Shown here piece after piece: positions 11,991-23,690 of a stretch of DNA of 64,000 bases. A program made the position numbers and the translations under genes. Where the stretch lies: contig OX104115.1 in NCBI GenBank assembly GCA_944474755.1, forward strand, positions 32,499,080 through 32,563,079, in the 5' to 3' direction. Numbering within the stretch: position 1 is the stretch's first letter; every line of letters starts with the position of its first letter. The DNA is from Limnoperna fortunei. Lineage: Eukaryota > Mollusca > Bivalvia > Mytilida > Modiolidae. The notes under the pieces are model-generated. The model had not been told where the DNA came from. It saw only the letters and a program-made list of their open reading frames with translations, and made no database searches.

Positions 11991-12504
11991 AATCAATATT
12001 TGACAATAATACAACTACTTAAAAACATAGTTATTTCATACTACTTTAATGAAATGATTTTGTTCATGGATGATCAAGTAATTATTCATTTGTTACGAAA
12101 TGCTTATTTATTGACTTATTTCTGTAGTTTATACTTGTTTACATCAGGTCTATATAAAATAATTACACTGTAGTCTTTTAAGTTATTAATCGATAATTTT
12201 GCTGTACTTTAATTTGTCCAAAGTCTACACCGTGATATTTTGTATTTTTGCGGATTGAGTGATTTATTGTGGATCGACTTTTGCGGATTGCAAGGTTACT
12301 AAAATAGAACACAGAATTCCAAAAAATTGTGTGACGTTTCGCTATCAGCCAATCATATTTTACTCCCTGTAATCAATCATCTGCTAAAACACCGCAACAA
12401 ACAATAGACAGTGTTGAGCACAAGATGTGCATCTTTTAATAAGGATGCGATGGACTTAATATTTAATAAATTTAGATTTAAAGAACACTAAAAGGCAGAC
12501 ATAT

Positions 12505-13640
12505 ACAGTGGTGAAAATGTGCAGGGAGTATCTTACTGCAAAGAGCTACAGGATTGGACTTCACTCAGTAAGATATGCTGGAGCCGCACTCTGGAATGAG
12601 TGCGCCTGCAGACAATTATTAACCAATTCAAGTCTCATTAATAACTGGATGACGACTCCTGCAGAAGTGGCCCCAGCAGATCTTAATCCTGTATTTCCTT
12701 TCGTTTTTATATTCAGCTCTTATTTTATGCTTTATGCCTTTTTATGTGCTGATGTGATTCATAGTTTTTAATGTACTGTGCTGCATATTTTAGGCTTCTG
12801 TAGTGCTTATGCATATCTTTACTTTTTAATTTTAATTCCAAATAAATGTGCTTTTTATATTCTAACTCTGTTCTGGATTTTATGATTTATTCCTGTTTTC
12901 TTTGTAAGTGTTGTGCTGGTGCAAATGCTTGTTTTAACCTATTGCTTATGCATGTCTGGACTTTTAATTGTTCTTTAGTACATGCAAACTTAGTTTTATA
13001 TATATCTAGCAGGTTTTATGTGTCTCATTGTACGTTACATGTATTGTGTTCAGTACTTTGTTACATGCTAACATAGTTTTATATACTAGTATGTTTTATG
13101 TGTCTTAGTGTGCTTAATATGTATTGTTATACCTTACTGAATTAGTAATTGATTTAATTGGATGAAATAAGGTCACGTGACGTGAAATAATCTGGGTATT
13201 TTTCTTCAAATTCGTACAAAAGTTGAATAACCTTTTCAAAAACCCATGTCCATTGAATAACCCTATTATTCACCGGTGAATAACCCTTGGTGAATAACCC
13301 TTGAAATAAACAAGTTTCAACATAAACATGATAAAAACACAAATACACAGCATATGATATTCCTGTCCATTGTTTGTTCGGTATAATAAAACAGTTACGG
13401 CCCTTGAAATCAGTTAATATCAAAATTGTCAACCTCGCTGGGGTTATTTCCCTCGGGCTAAAGCCCTCAGGGAAATAACCCCACCTCTGGTTGACAATTT
13501 TAGATATTCACCTCTTCCAAGGTGATTGATGTATCATGTATGTTGCTATTGTTTGTCGGTTAAAAGTTCTACAGATCTTATGTTTGTTGTATGTATAATC
13601 CGACTTCAAAAAAAGTTTCTATGTCTATGTCTATGAAAAG
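12505..13640 (+). pseudogene. LINE 3' fragment with simple-repeat tail
   Basis: The plus-strand reading near 12508-12670 contains GLHSVRYAGAALWNE, which resembles the conserved block after the reverse transcriptase of many LINEs (consensus HSVRYLGPKLWN). The fragment runs through AT-rich sequence and appears to end in TCTATGTCTATGTCTATG at about 13618-13637, a short tandem tail as found on CR1/L2-type LINEs. A separate fold-back (13422-13501) lies within it. Identification rests on one motif and the tail. Confidence 0.45.
13422..13501. repeat. Short palindromic fold-back
   Basis: Arms 13422-13455 and 13468-13501 are near-perfect inverted copies containing AAAATTGTCAACC and GGGGTTATTTCCCT, separated by about 12 bp. 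Such an element should form a stable hairpin. Confidence 0.7.
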
Positions 13641-13680
13641 AACCTTCCGCTAGATTTTTAAACACTTGGTGACGATCAAA

Positions 13681-15110
13681 TGGATAATATATCAAACTTT
13701 TATCTTGAGATGAGGAACACAAATGGACAATTATATAAAAAATCTACTATTAATTTGTACCGTCAAGGACTCCAACGTCACCTTAGTCAAACTTAGACAT
13801 TCTTAAAGGCGAAACCTTTAAAAAGTCCACTAAGGCCTTAAAATGTATCGGAAAAGAGCTGAAGCGTGTGGGGCTAGCGGTAATAGACCATAATTTACCG
13901 ATAAATGATGACCTCAAAACATATATGGATATTTCTCTGGAAACATAGACGATCCTCAAGTTCTACAGCATAAGGTATGATTGTGCAATTTTTTCATGAA
14001 ATGTTTATATATATCAACCTCTATAGATTTTAAAAATTGTAACGCAAAAAACTTTAATTTTGAGAGTGTATATGCAACAATAATTAAAAGCATGACTCAA
14101 AGATTATAATTGAATCAAACTCACAAAATATTATATGATATTTAATATTGTGAACGCTACTGTGATAATTCATTACTATATAGTATTACATAGTATATTT
14201 CAGGTTTTTGTAGATATGATGATCCATTTTGGGGGGAAGGGCATATACAATTTAGCTAATTTAACACGGAAAGATTTTGCAGTACAGCAAGATAATATTA
14301 TTGAAGCAACACAAATCTATAAAATTCTAACCTTCTGTCTTCAAAATAGTAACAGCAATTGACCTAGTTATTAAATTCAACTTTGAACAAATTCAGAACG
14401 CCATTTTAATACCACAATGTATGAATATTTTATTCTTTTTCCAGATAGCGACAGCTGTCCAGTGCGATCGTTTGTCAAGTATAAGTAAATTAAACCCAAA
14501 GTGGGATAAGCTTTTCCAGAAAGCTTGATCTACTCCTATTAATGGCATATGTTATAACAATGTTCCGTTAGGAAACAACACGCTTGGAACTTTAATGGCA
14601 GAAATTAGTATGGCAGTAAATCTTCCAAAGGAATACATTAATGACTCCTGCAGGCCCACCAATGTAGGCCTTTTAGATTTCTAAATTCCCAAGCAGACAT
14701 ATAATGAGTGTAATAGGACATAAATCTGGGACCAGTTTAAAAACCTATTCCGGTAAAACATATCAGATAACATTGAAAAGGATATGTCCAAAGCTATTAA
14801 TGAAACAACTTTTGGAATGCAAGAAAGGACAGATGCAATATCCGCCAACATTACCTATGCTTAAACTGTATTGAGGCCAACAACTTTGTCGTCTAATATT
14901 GAATTTTGACTCTTTCCCAACGCAATATTATTATTGAAAATGATTCTGATACTACATTTGGAAGCTCAGTTGAACTTCTAGCTCTGTCTAGTTCACAGAC
15001 AGAGACTGTATTAAATAATTTACCTGACAATAATGGTATAGATGACTTTATTAAAACATTGAATATACCTTAACTTGCTGTAGCACAGTCTTCTATTAAT
15101 GAACCAACTC
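13681..15110 (+). pseudogene. Decayed Crypton-type tyrosine recombinase (DUF3504-like)
   Basis: Three stretches read like the C-terminal half of Crypton-derived tyrosine recombinases, the family related to the catalytic-like domain of ZMYM2 and QRICH1. 13681-13975 gives LEMRNTNGQLYKKSTINLY, GLQRHL, then KELKRVGLAVIDHNLPINDD. 14202-14350 gives a MIHFGGKGIYNLANLTRKDF segment. 14447-15110 gives SCPVRSFVK, SKLNPKWDKLFQKA, NNVPLGNNTLGTLMAEIS, INDSCRPTNVGLL (family arginine), then MSVIGHKSGTSLKTY (GHKS box and candidate catalytic tyrosine). Splice-like borders remain: AAG/GTATGA at 13975 and acceptors before 14202 and 14447. At least six stops or frameshifts interrupt it, so it is not functional. 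No copy of its other parts was recognised. Confidence 0.7.
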
Positions 15111-16320
15111 CAACGTTAATGTTTTTTAGCTAGAATGATGTATAATTGTCAAAACATTACTATAAACTACAATATTTTCTTAAGGAAATAAATTTCTTTT
15201 GTCAGAATCTTGAATTGTTGTTGAATCCATGAAAGTATAAAAAATCACGTAGTAGACAATGGACAAATTAAAATACAGCAAAATTATCAATTACTAATAT
15301 AAAAAATGCAGCCTTTCTCTAAGTCAATACAAGTTGTATCTATTGACCTCGGACTACGACCTCGGTCCACATACATCTCAGTCGATATAAACTTGCGTTG
15401 ACAAAGAGAATGTTGTATTTGTATAATTTTCATTGTTATTTATTTTCTTCAGAAAAGTTTTAGAACTGTTAATTAGTAATCTACATAATTATAGAACCTA
15501 TTTACATCTACAAAATTCTAAAACATTCTGAAATCTACAAAATTCCAGAACAAACTCTTGAGATATATATGTATATACCGGACATCTACAGATTTCATAC
15601 TAGTGTGTAACAGTTGGTTGATTTTTGTACTTTTTTAGTGTAATACATTAGGTCTTAATATTGATTTTAATCTTTTTATAGGTCGACTAACTGTTAAGTG
15701 CTTCAATATATTCCACTGATTCACAGGAGTTTTATATACTTTTGAGACTACCTTTAATTGGATATATCTTTTGAATACAGGTAGGAACTTTAAAAGACAC
15801 TTAAGATAACAATCTTTCTTGTTTTTGTAATTTATTAAGTAATTAAGTGAATTTAACTGCAATTAATAAATAATTAAATTGTAATTTGCATTTGTCTTTT
15901 TTAAGGTAATTGATACCTGTGATACGTCTTCAATGAATAGGGGCCTAATTTTGCAAACATTGTCATACATTAAGGAGAGTGATTTTCAAAATATTTGAAC
16001 TAATGTTGCATTATTACTTTTGTTTTATCAATGAGAGGAAGTCAAGGGTTATTGATCACCTTCTGATTAAATTGAGCCTTTTCATTTTCATTTGTTTATT
16101 TCATGGTAGAAATTGTCGATTAACTTTGGATGTGTATGCGAAACATGGGTAACTATTGCAACGTTTATTCCTTTCTAAATAAAATAAGCAACTCTATTCT
16201 TTTTATGTGTTAAGGATGACAAATAAACCAAGGTCGTCCGTGGTTGTTTATTGAATGCGTATTACATACGTATGATGACTAACAATTATTATTGTTATGC
16301 TCCCATAACATCATCACTGG
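15111..16320. other. Non-coding stretch upstream of the first Cys-rich gene
   Basis: Mostly unique AT-rich sequence. About 15317-15420 resembles a short repeat seen again near 55025-55080 (AGCCTTTCTCT, AGTCAATACAAG). The last ~200 bp align with the sequence upstream of the second Cys-rich gene, for example GTTTATTGAATGCGTATTA against GTTTATTAAACGCGTATTA. Confidence 0.5.
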
Positions 16321-16321
16321 T

Positions 16322-16329
16322 TATAAAAG
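16322..16329 (+). promoter_or_regulatory. TATA box of Cys-rich gene copy 1
   Basis: TATAAAAG lies 77 bp before the start codon at 16399, a fitting distance for a TATA box plus a ~45-nt leader. The aligned position in copy 2 reads GTGTAAATAAC and lacks the motif. Confidence 0.5.
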
Positions 16330-16398
16330 AGTTTGAATAGTTTGAAATGGCATAATCCTTGTTATCTTACCGCGTTGTGCTCATAGAATATTTCTGAA

Positions 16399-16435
16399 AT
16401 GGGTTTAAGACAGCACTGTTATTTAGCATTTAGAA
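16399..16435 (+). CDS. Cys-rich copy 1, exon 1
   Basis: Encodes MGLRQHCYLAFR, the start of the signal peptide, and ends at AGAA/GTAAGT in phase 1. The 20 bp around the start (AATATTTCTGAAATGGGTTT) are identical in copy 2, which supports the start choice over an in-frame GTG/ATG pair at 17822-17827 in exon-2 flanking sequence. Confidence 0.75.
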
Positions 16436-19400
16436 GTAAGTATAAAATAACAATTTGTGCAATGTCATTGTTTACTTTTTTAATGTTATCTAATTGTTGA
16501 AAACTTGGAATCGAGATTAATTGTTGTCGTATTTATTTTGCCTTGGCTGAAACCTAACATCTTGTCTTTATTATATTTCTAGGCTATTATTTTGACATGC
16601 TGCTTTTTCTCATTTCTTGCGAACAAATAAATGAAATAGCATGTGTTACACTGCTAAATGAAACCAGAAACATCCATGAATTTTACTTCTAATTATATGT
16701 ATATGTTTACATTTTTATTACACTGAAATATACTATGGACATCTCATTGCTGAAAACATTGCTGTTAAAATCGATACAAAGTATGGTTTACTAATGTTTC
16801 AATGGTTGATTGATTGAATTGTTTCTTACCATCAAAAAAGCAGTATTTCCGCTACTTAGTGATGAGAACAAATAAACAAGTGGGATATGTAAATTTATTG
16901 GAAAATATGATAGACCAATCAACGAAAAATTTTGACTGCATTTTAAAGATGTAAAGAGAAGGGAGCGACGCAGAATTTCGCTTCAACGTTACTTCTCTTT
17001 TTTGAGGGCTTTAACGTTTAAGGTGATTGTCACTCCCCCCAAAATAGCACCTATCAATTATGGTCCCCTTGCAAGCCTTCCGTATGATGACTTGACAACC
17101 ACCACCAGAAGGGCATTTAGATTCTGTTGTTTTGGGACCTCTGTGGGTTGGGTCATTTGTTTTGCCACAAGAACCAAGTTAATTAAACTTTTTTGTGTTG
17201 TAAGGAGTATTATTTTTCTATGGATAAGGGATAGGTCCGCGACATTCACGTATGATAAAACATACTTTCTTATTCCCTATTTTAACATAAATTGCATTTA
17301 AAACAAAATATATTATAATACTAAATGTCCAATATCAGTTTTTGGTTTGACCATGGTAATGTGGACCTTTCTGTGCATAATAAAAAACCATAAATATAAA
17401 ATGATATAACAAACACAACTGCTAAATGGTTTAAACTGTATGTCATCATTTCACCATGCTTATTGTGCCATTGTTAACATGCTTTTAATTCTGTAGAAAA
17501 TAGTCTATTCCTTAAGTTTAACATGAAACCAGCCTAATTGAATGTAAAGAAACTTTTAATTTAAAATAAAACCAAAGAACATTGCATTCACTCAAGAGTT
17601 TAGATAGAAATTGTAGAATTAAAAAGTATAGCAGTATATTGAATAGCATTGTAATTTTCATTGAATACACGAGTAAAAAAATAAAAGCGCTTTAAAACGG
17701 GATATGTCATGCCTCTATCAATTAAAAAAGTGTAAGTAATTTCCTTTCCAAGTGGAATAAAAGTAAGAATCAATTGTTGAATCTTAAAAATTTAGCGCCA
17801 CATAGTTGAGCGGAAAAATGTGTGATGAACATTAAATTTAATATTCATTATAAAATATATCAATTTACTAAAATTTATTTTCAAGTCACTATCTTCTGCA
17901 TTATATGGCAAATGCCGAATGTCGTCGAGTGTACGCCATCTTTGGAAGAGACAAATCTAAATTGTACAGAATGCTGCAGCTTTAGGGCCTGTATTAAGTT
18001 TGATTTCGATGTTTCAAATGCCAGCTTTGAAAATTACATGGATCAGTTGTGCAGGTATGGTACTTCATTTAGTGCATTAGCCTTGAAGACCAATTGGTCA
18101 ATATATAAAGTTATGTACTATTCATCCTAGGCATGTACCGAGTTTGACCGTTATTTCAGGCAGGGTATCCTCGACTCATTCCTTAAATGATAAGGATTGC
18201 AATACATGTATTATTTTCAGTTATCACCCAGTTTTCAACTTCACCCACAATAAAACTTCGTCGCCAAGTAAAGCTGAAAAATAAATGGAAGTAAAATAAA
18301 GTCTTAATTAAAACAAAAATAACTGAATGCAATATTTAGTCGCAATTAATTGCCATCTTGGAGAGGATTATCCCTCTGAATAACTTAGATAGCCATATGA
18401 GATAGCTGAAAGTTGTGAAAATGTTCAAACAAGCACATATTTCACAAAAAATACTGTATGTAATTACAGCGTGGTAAACCTCCATATGATATATCTGTAT
18501 CTGTTTAAAACCTTCTTAACAAAACGCTAAATAATCATTTGATAACGATTTAATTGTTTACAAAAGTAATAATAGTATGGTAATTCTTTTATCGTTGCAT
18601 TGATTTAAATTCAATTCTTCAAAATAGTGCAGAGGTTTAGAACAAAGATTATTGGCAAAAGTTCAAATTCAAAACTAGTTGTGATATTAAATACACTCAG
18701 ATATTGATATCATAATTGATTTGGATCATTATTTTTCAATCATAAATAGTAATAGTTGCGTTGGGTTGCAAAAATACAGGTAGCCAAAAATCCCCTTAGA
18801 TAGTATTGCATCCAAATCATTATATTGAATTACCCCAGAAATCAAATTTCGTTGAAAGCGGACATCATTTTTTTAGGTGTATTATAATGGCCGTCTTTAA
18901 AAAATGGCCGCTTACGCGTCAAAATTTAATCCTTAAAGTGGAAATTGCTGTAGACATCCCAGAGATCTGATAAATGTATCTTTTTAACTGCGGTGATCAA
19001 TTTTATATTGGCCACCATGACGATACAGCATAAACAAAAAATAATATATACAAGTCTAGAAGATAATGCAACGATACAAATGACGGTGTTTCTTGTCAAA
19101 AATTAGACACAGACTGACCAACGAATGGCCTTAGTCATTGAGTGTCAATATAAATAAATAACGTAAACAATCATAACATAATGATCTTAAATTTCTCATT
19201 TCAACTGAACCCAAAACTTTTTTTATAGTTGCTTCCCAGTCCGCTAACCGCGGACGTGCCGTGCTGTTACTTGGCTTTGCTCAAATATTCCAACAAGATG
19301 TAATACAAATTATCAAGGTGACAAATTCATTACGCCAGACGCGCGTTTCGTCTACTTAAGACTCATCAGTGGCGTTTAACTCTAAATGTTTAAGATATTC

Positions 19401-21864
19401 TTCATTGGGAGATGGAATAATATTTTTTTCATTGGGAGATGGAATAACATAAGTCCACTGGGATCGTGTAAATACACAATACAGGCAGTTCAAAATATTA
19501 TATAAAGAGTCTAAAAGAAAGCTGCTTAACCAGTACACTTATTTAGTATCAGATCGACAAACATGACGATACAGCATAAACAAAAAATAATAATATACAA
19601 GTCTAGAAGATTATGCAACGATACAAATGACGGTGTTTTTTGTCAAAAATTTAGACACAGACTGACCAACGAATGGCCTTAGTCATTGAGTGTCAATATA
19701 AATAAATAACTTAAACAATCATAACATATTGATCTTAAACTTTCTCATTTCAACTGAACCCAAAACTTTTTTTATAGTTGCTTTTTTGAAATTAGCCTTG
19801 TTAAATTGATTAAGGCATTAAGTTTTGAAATGCTAAGTGAATCAGCTAATGATTCTATGCCACCAGTCAATTTAAAAAACTAAATCTATTTTTGTCCCCA
19901 TTGCATAAATACATACAAGATGTCAAACTAATAAAGGGCAGTAAACTCATTTTCCTTATTATTTTAGCTTTGAATTTTAAGTGGAATACTACAAACATGT
20001 AGTGATAACTTAGTTAGCCATCTGAAATTGACATTGTTTTCGATATCGAGTTTTCTGTGGAATTCTTATTGAATAAGCTAAGAAGTACATACTTGTTTTC
20101 AATTTTCAAAATATCTTAAAAGACAAACAAGGAGCATCAATAGACCACCAAAATCTCAATGCCATAGGATTGTAAATTCATTTGTCTACAATGCACCTAA
20201 TTTTCTTGCAGTAAAATGGACAATATAACAGTAGCAACCTGTTTTTCACCAAAGTTTGTAAGTGACTGTGTACCCTTAAAGCGAATTGTAGAAGCATTTC
20301 CAAATGATCAAATTTTTGAGAGTTTTAAAGCATCTTGTGAACAGAAAAAATGTAAGTAAATGTTACTTTAAATGTTAAAATAGTAGTGGAAACATTTCCA
20401 AGTAACCTGACGACTATGTGGATGTCTTCGACTGGGTCAGACATCAGAACAAGAGTTTTTAAACCAAAAACTATCTAGTTACAAAGACCTTTGGGGTAAT
20501 AACTTTGATACAATCACTCAAACTAACACTTGCCATGCGCCGGTGGCATACAAATAGTTCTAACTTCTTTGAAAGGCGTTAACACGTTCTTACAGGAACT
20601 ACGCTTTTTATGCGTTAAGAACAAATGAACAACCAATATAAAAAGCTTAATGCGATAGGATAATGTAAGTCTCAAGATAAGATCTAACGTATCGAGCTAA
20701 TTGTAAGAGCCAGCTAAACATTTTCAAGCAGTTAAGCCATTTTATTCTTCTTTCCTATAACAGTTTTCCTACTAATTAATTTCGGTCATCAGCTATTGCA
20801 AGCAACAGGTTAAATTTGTCACATGATGTCTGAGTGAATTTATTGTCAATCGCATATCTGAAAAGCGCAGTTTAAGTTGAACACAATATTATAATGTTTT
20901 ATCAAGGTCTTTCCTGTTTAGTCATTTGACATACTACACCGACGTAAATGCATAAAGTATACAATCAAGGTTGACTTTTTATGTCTCAAGTTTGATCACA
21001 AAATACGTTTATATATTTCATATAATTATTTAATTAGGCATTCGTTTTGGTTCTTCATGTACTGTTTTGATGCATTATTTATGTAACTATTTACATCAAA
21101 GTTAGATTGTTTATATTCGGGATGCCGTTGGAATATACACATGTAATGTCATTCCAGTGATATGACAGATCAAGTTACAGACTACATCAAAAGTTAAAAC
21201 TAACATACAGATTTGTGAAACCTCATCTAAATTTATTTTGTCTTTAAATTTATACTGATATGGTAAATTATATGTAATTTAATGCTAACATCTTTGTTTT
21301 TTCCTTTTAAAACAAAACAGATTTTGCGGAAATAGAAAACATAATGAAATGCGTAATTGCTAGCGATGTTGGTGCAAAAACTTGGAAGACTTGTATGACC
21401 TCCTTCGAAAACAGCCTGAAAGACCCAAAAGCCGATATTTGCGAGTAAGATATCCTTTTTAAGTTGCATTATTCAAAAATGAACAAATAAAACGCCGATG
21501 CCCTTATTTTGTTATAATGACGAACATATTTACATGCCTTTTTGAGAATTGTTTTAAGCAAAAGTACCCAAAGGAAACAATATTAAATTAACTGTTAAAG
21601 GACAATTTTAAAATGTTATCTGTGATGCACCGGAATTGTGTCACGGTGTTTTGTTTATCCATAAGAAAACGGTTTCGTTAAACATCTGTGTTAAGTATAA
21701 AATTTGATTATTTTTATTACAGAGCAATGAAGACGATGAACACTTGTTTTGTCGTAGTTATGATATTCACGAAGTGTGTTGTTTTTGACTCAGAATTGTA
21801 CAGAATAGTTATAAAACATCAAAACAACCCTTTGTGTAGCAAGACATCCGATACTTCTACATAA
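16399..21864 (+). CDS. Secreted Cys-rich protein, copy 1 (five exons, 203 aa)
   Basis: Family not recognised. Exons are 16399-16435, 17886-18054, 20212-20351, 21321-21444 and 21723-21864, 612 bp in total, in frame with a TAA stop. All introns are GT-AG. The protein starts MGLRQHCYLAFR and continues into a hydrophobic stretch, ITIFCIIWQMPNVVEC, which reads as a signal peptide. The mature part has 14 cysteines shared with copy 2, beginning with CTECC, plus one extra cysteine near the cleavage site. Most cysteines sit in spacings that look helical. Conserved blocks include MDQLCR, KKYFAE, SLKDPKAD and NPLC near the C-terminus. There is no transmembrane segment after the signal. By eye it is 55-60% identical to copy 2. 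I infer a secreted, disulfide-stabilised protein; a role in defence, mantle secretion or binding is open. An AATAAA lies at 21888. The model is strong because both copies share exon phases. Confidence 0.8.
17886..18054 (+). CDS. Cys-rich copy 1, exon 2
   Basis: Acceptor TTTTCAAG before 17886 and donor GTATGG after 18054. It encodes the rest of the signal peptide and the CTECC-SFRAC-MDQLCR block. Confidence 0.8.
18055..20211 (+). other. Intron 2 of Cys-rich copy 1 with repeats
   Basis: A 2.2-kb intron, against 0.8 kb in copy 2. The extra length includes two direct copies of a ~220-bp sequence (19016-19234 and 19562-19783), and between them a ~327-bp segment with a CGCGCGTTTCGTCTAC motif and a doubled CATTGGGAGATGGAATAA. 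Confidence 0.6.
19016..19783. repeat. Direct repeats of ~220 bp flanking a 327-bp core
   Basis: 19016-19234 and 19562-19783 are nearly identical, from CATGACGATACAGCATAAAC to ATAGTTGCTT. They flank 19235-19561. The layout could be an insertion into a duplicated tract or a miniature element with long direct repeats. No clear TG...CA ends or primer-binding site was seen, so an LTR element is not supported. Confidence 0.65.
20212..20351 (+). CDS. Cys-rich copy 1, exon 3
   Basis: Acceptor TTTTCTTGCAG and donor GTAAGT. It encodes the segment with TCFSPKFVSDC and VEAFPN and ends in KK, with three cysteines. Confidence 0.85.
21321..21444 (+). CDS. Cys-rich copy 1, exon 4
   Basis: Acceptor AAACAAAACAG and donor GTAAGA. 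It encodes YFAEIENIMKC, KTWKTC and SLKDPKADIC, with three cysteines. Same length (124 bp) and phase as in copy 2. Confidence 0.85.
21723..21864 (+). CDS. Cys-rich copy 1, exon 5
   Basis: Acceptor TTTTTATTACAG. It encodes MNTC, FTKC, a DSELYR block and NPLCSKTSDTST, then TAA. Same length (142 bp) as in copy 2. Confidence 0.85.
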
Positions 21865-21887
21865 GTGCATTTCTATATTTATAACAT

Positions 21888-21893
21888 AATAAA
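21888..21893 (+). terminator. Poly(A) signal of Cys-rich copy 1
   Basis: AATAAA 23 bp after the stop codon. This would give a very short 3' UTR if it is used. Confidence 0.4.
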
Positions 21894-22107
21894 TTTTAAC
21901 GTTCTTTCACATTAATTTGGAAACTCATTCTCAGAACATCGTAACGTTTTGGGAAATATGCCAAAAATAAATTAACAAAACATAAGAATCAACAAGTGGA
22001 ACGCAGTTTCATGACATGGAGAACAAACCTCTCAAGATATGTTTTATAACACAATTGGATTCAAGGTAACAAAGAACATATCTCTTACTACCAATCAAAT
22101 TCATTTT

Positions 22108-22222
22108 GTTTGTTTGTTTGGTGTTTTAACGCCGCTTCCAGCAAATTTTCAGCTATATCGTGGTGTCCAGTTTTTATTGGGGGAGGAAGCCGGAGTACCC
22201 GGAGAAAACCCCCGACCTGCGG
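22108..22222 (-). repeat. tRNA-headed SINE copy, 3' half
   Basis: TTTGTTTGTTTGGTGTTTTAAC, CAGCTATATCGTGG, CCAGTTTTTATTGG and GGAGAAAACCCCCGACC match the tail and core of the family. The tRNA-like head is missing, so the copy is 5'-truncated. Confidence 0.75.
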
Positions 22223-23690
22223 AAACAAATCATTACTTGAGAAACATATACCTGCATATTTATGCAAATTGTCTTAGGTCTTAGGTAAAAGAATCCAACG
22301 AATTTGAAGAAAATCATTAAATTACTTAACTATTCTTTAAATAAAATACTGTAATGTCCTAATATAAAATAATATACCTTTATATTACAAAATATTACAA
22401 AAGACATTTAAAGTAAATAATAATAAAATAATAATAACAATTAGAAAAAAATAAAGTTATCATGTAATATGGCAAAATATGAAGTAAACTTACTGGTGCC
22501 TCGTCTATCTAAACTGATACCCAAAGATGGTAGACTGAAAGAAAATGATGCTATATAGAGCGGGAATAAAAAACGCTATGTAAAAACTGTCTTTTCATTT
22601 GTCCTACTTATTTAATTTCTTCTTTATTGGTAATTAAATTTTATTTATTTCTAGATTTAGTAAGTTTAACCTATTTTATTTTCTAAAGTATAATTTAGTT
22701 AGATAATGTTAATAAAACTATAAAAATATGTTTGAATTTGTCTAAATATTTCAGCTGTAGTTTGTTCTTTGGCCATTACCATGACTTCCTGATCCTGTAG
22801 GAAATCCATCTCTTAAATGTGACATTCTTGCTGAGTCATAGGTAGTCTTTCCTTTTTCTGGATTGCGTCAAATTAGATGACTTATACTGACCACCTTAGT
22901 GCAACCTTGGTTTTTTATGTTCCAGATACTCACTTTCTGTTATTGTTTTTGGTTTTTATTCTGTGTTTTGTATACTTACAAAATTTCAACGTTATACTCG
23001 TCCGTTGACTTTTGAATCTTGTTGTTTGATCTTTTTCCTTGCAATTCAGGAAATAATGACTACGGAAATTTTCAGTTCATGTAAATACAAACCAAACTGT
23101 AAAATTTAAAAGCAGCAATATTTCTAGCAGATTTAGTTAGTTTATCGCGCTCATATACGAGCACCGTATACCTTTACAACAGGCAAACGGTCGTTAAGAA
23201 TATTTTCCCTTCATTAGAATTGCACCCCCAACTTCTCCATGAAAACTGGAAATCCTGGTCAATTTCGGTTGCAGTCGAGCAACTGCAAGATGTTTACAAT
23301 AGCATCCTCAATCTTCAAAATTCTCTTGCTTAAATTTTGTCCGATAAACATGACAAATCTCTAACGCTGATTTTTTGCAAAGAAAACGGAATGAGGCGGT
23401 ATAAATACCTGGTAATAAATCATAACATAACTTACTGTATAATAAATGACTATATACAAGAAAATAAATACATTAAAATACATTAAAACATGTTTAAATG
23501 TTAAATTTTCTAATTGACATTTTATTATGTTCCGAGGACGCTTTTTTCAACAGTTTTGTGATTCCAAAGGTTACAAATTATGGGTCTCTCCACGCAGACC
23601 TGTCTTTGTACTCTTATTAGGCTGAGTTACTAGAAGGCCTAGTGATTTTTTACCCTGATCAATGGTAAATTGATCAATGGTAAACTATTT
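22223..23690. other. Intergenic stretch with diverged retroelement tails
   Basis: About 22760-22990 looks like a diverged copy of 24060-24290: both share TGAGTCATAGGTAGT and a CTTAGTGCAACC..GGTTTTT segment. It is probably the 3' end of a mussel retroelement. About 23215-23290 holds a scrap of the tRNA-headed SINE. No gene was seen. Confidence 0.4.

Noticed and set aside
17822..18130. 102-codon ORF read as a single-exon gene
   Set aside because: Only 17886-18054 is exonic; the upstream part is intron and the true start is at 16399, shown by the twin gene where the same frame has a stop upstream.
19016..19783. LTR retrotransposon
   Set aside because: Direct repeats lack TG...CA ends, no primer-binding site or coding core.
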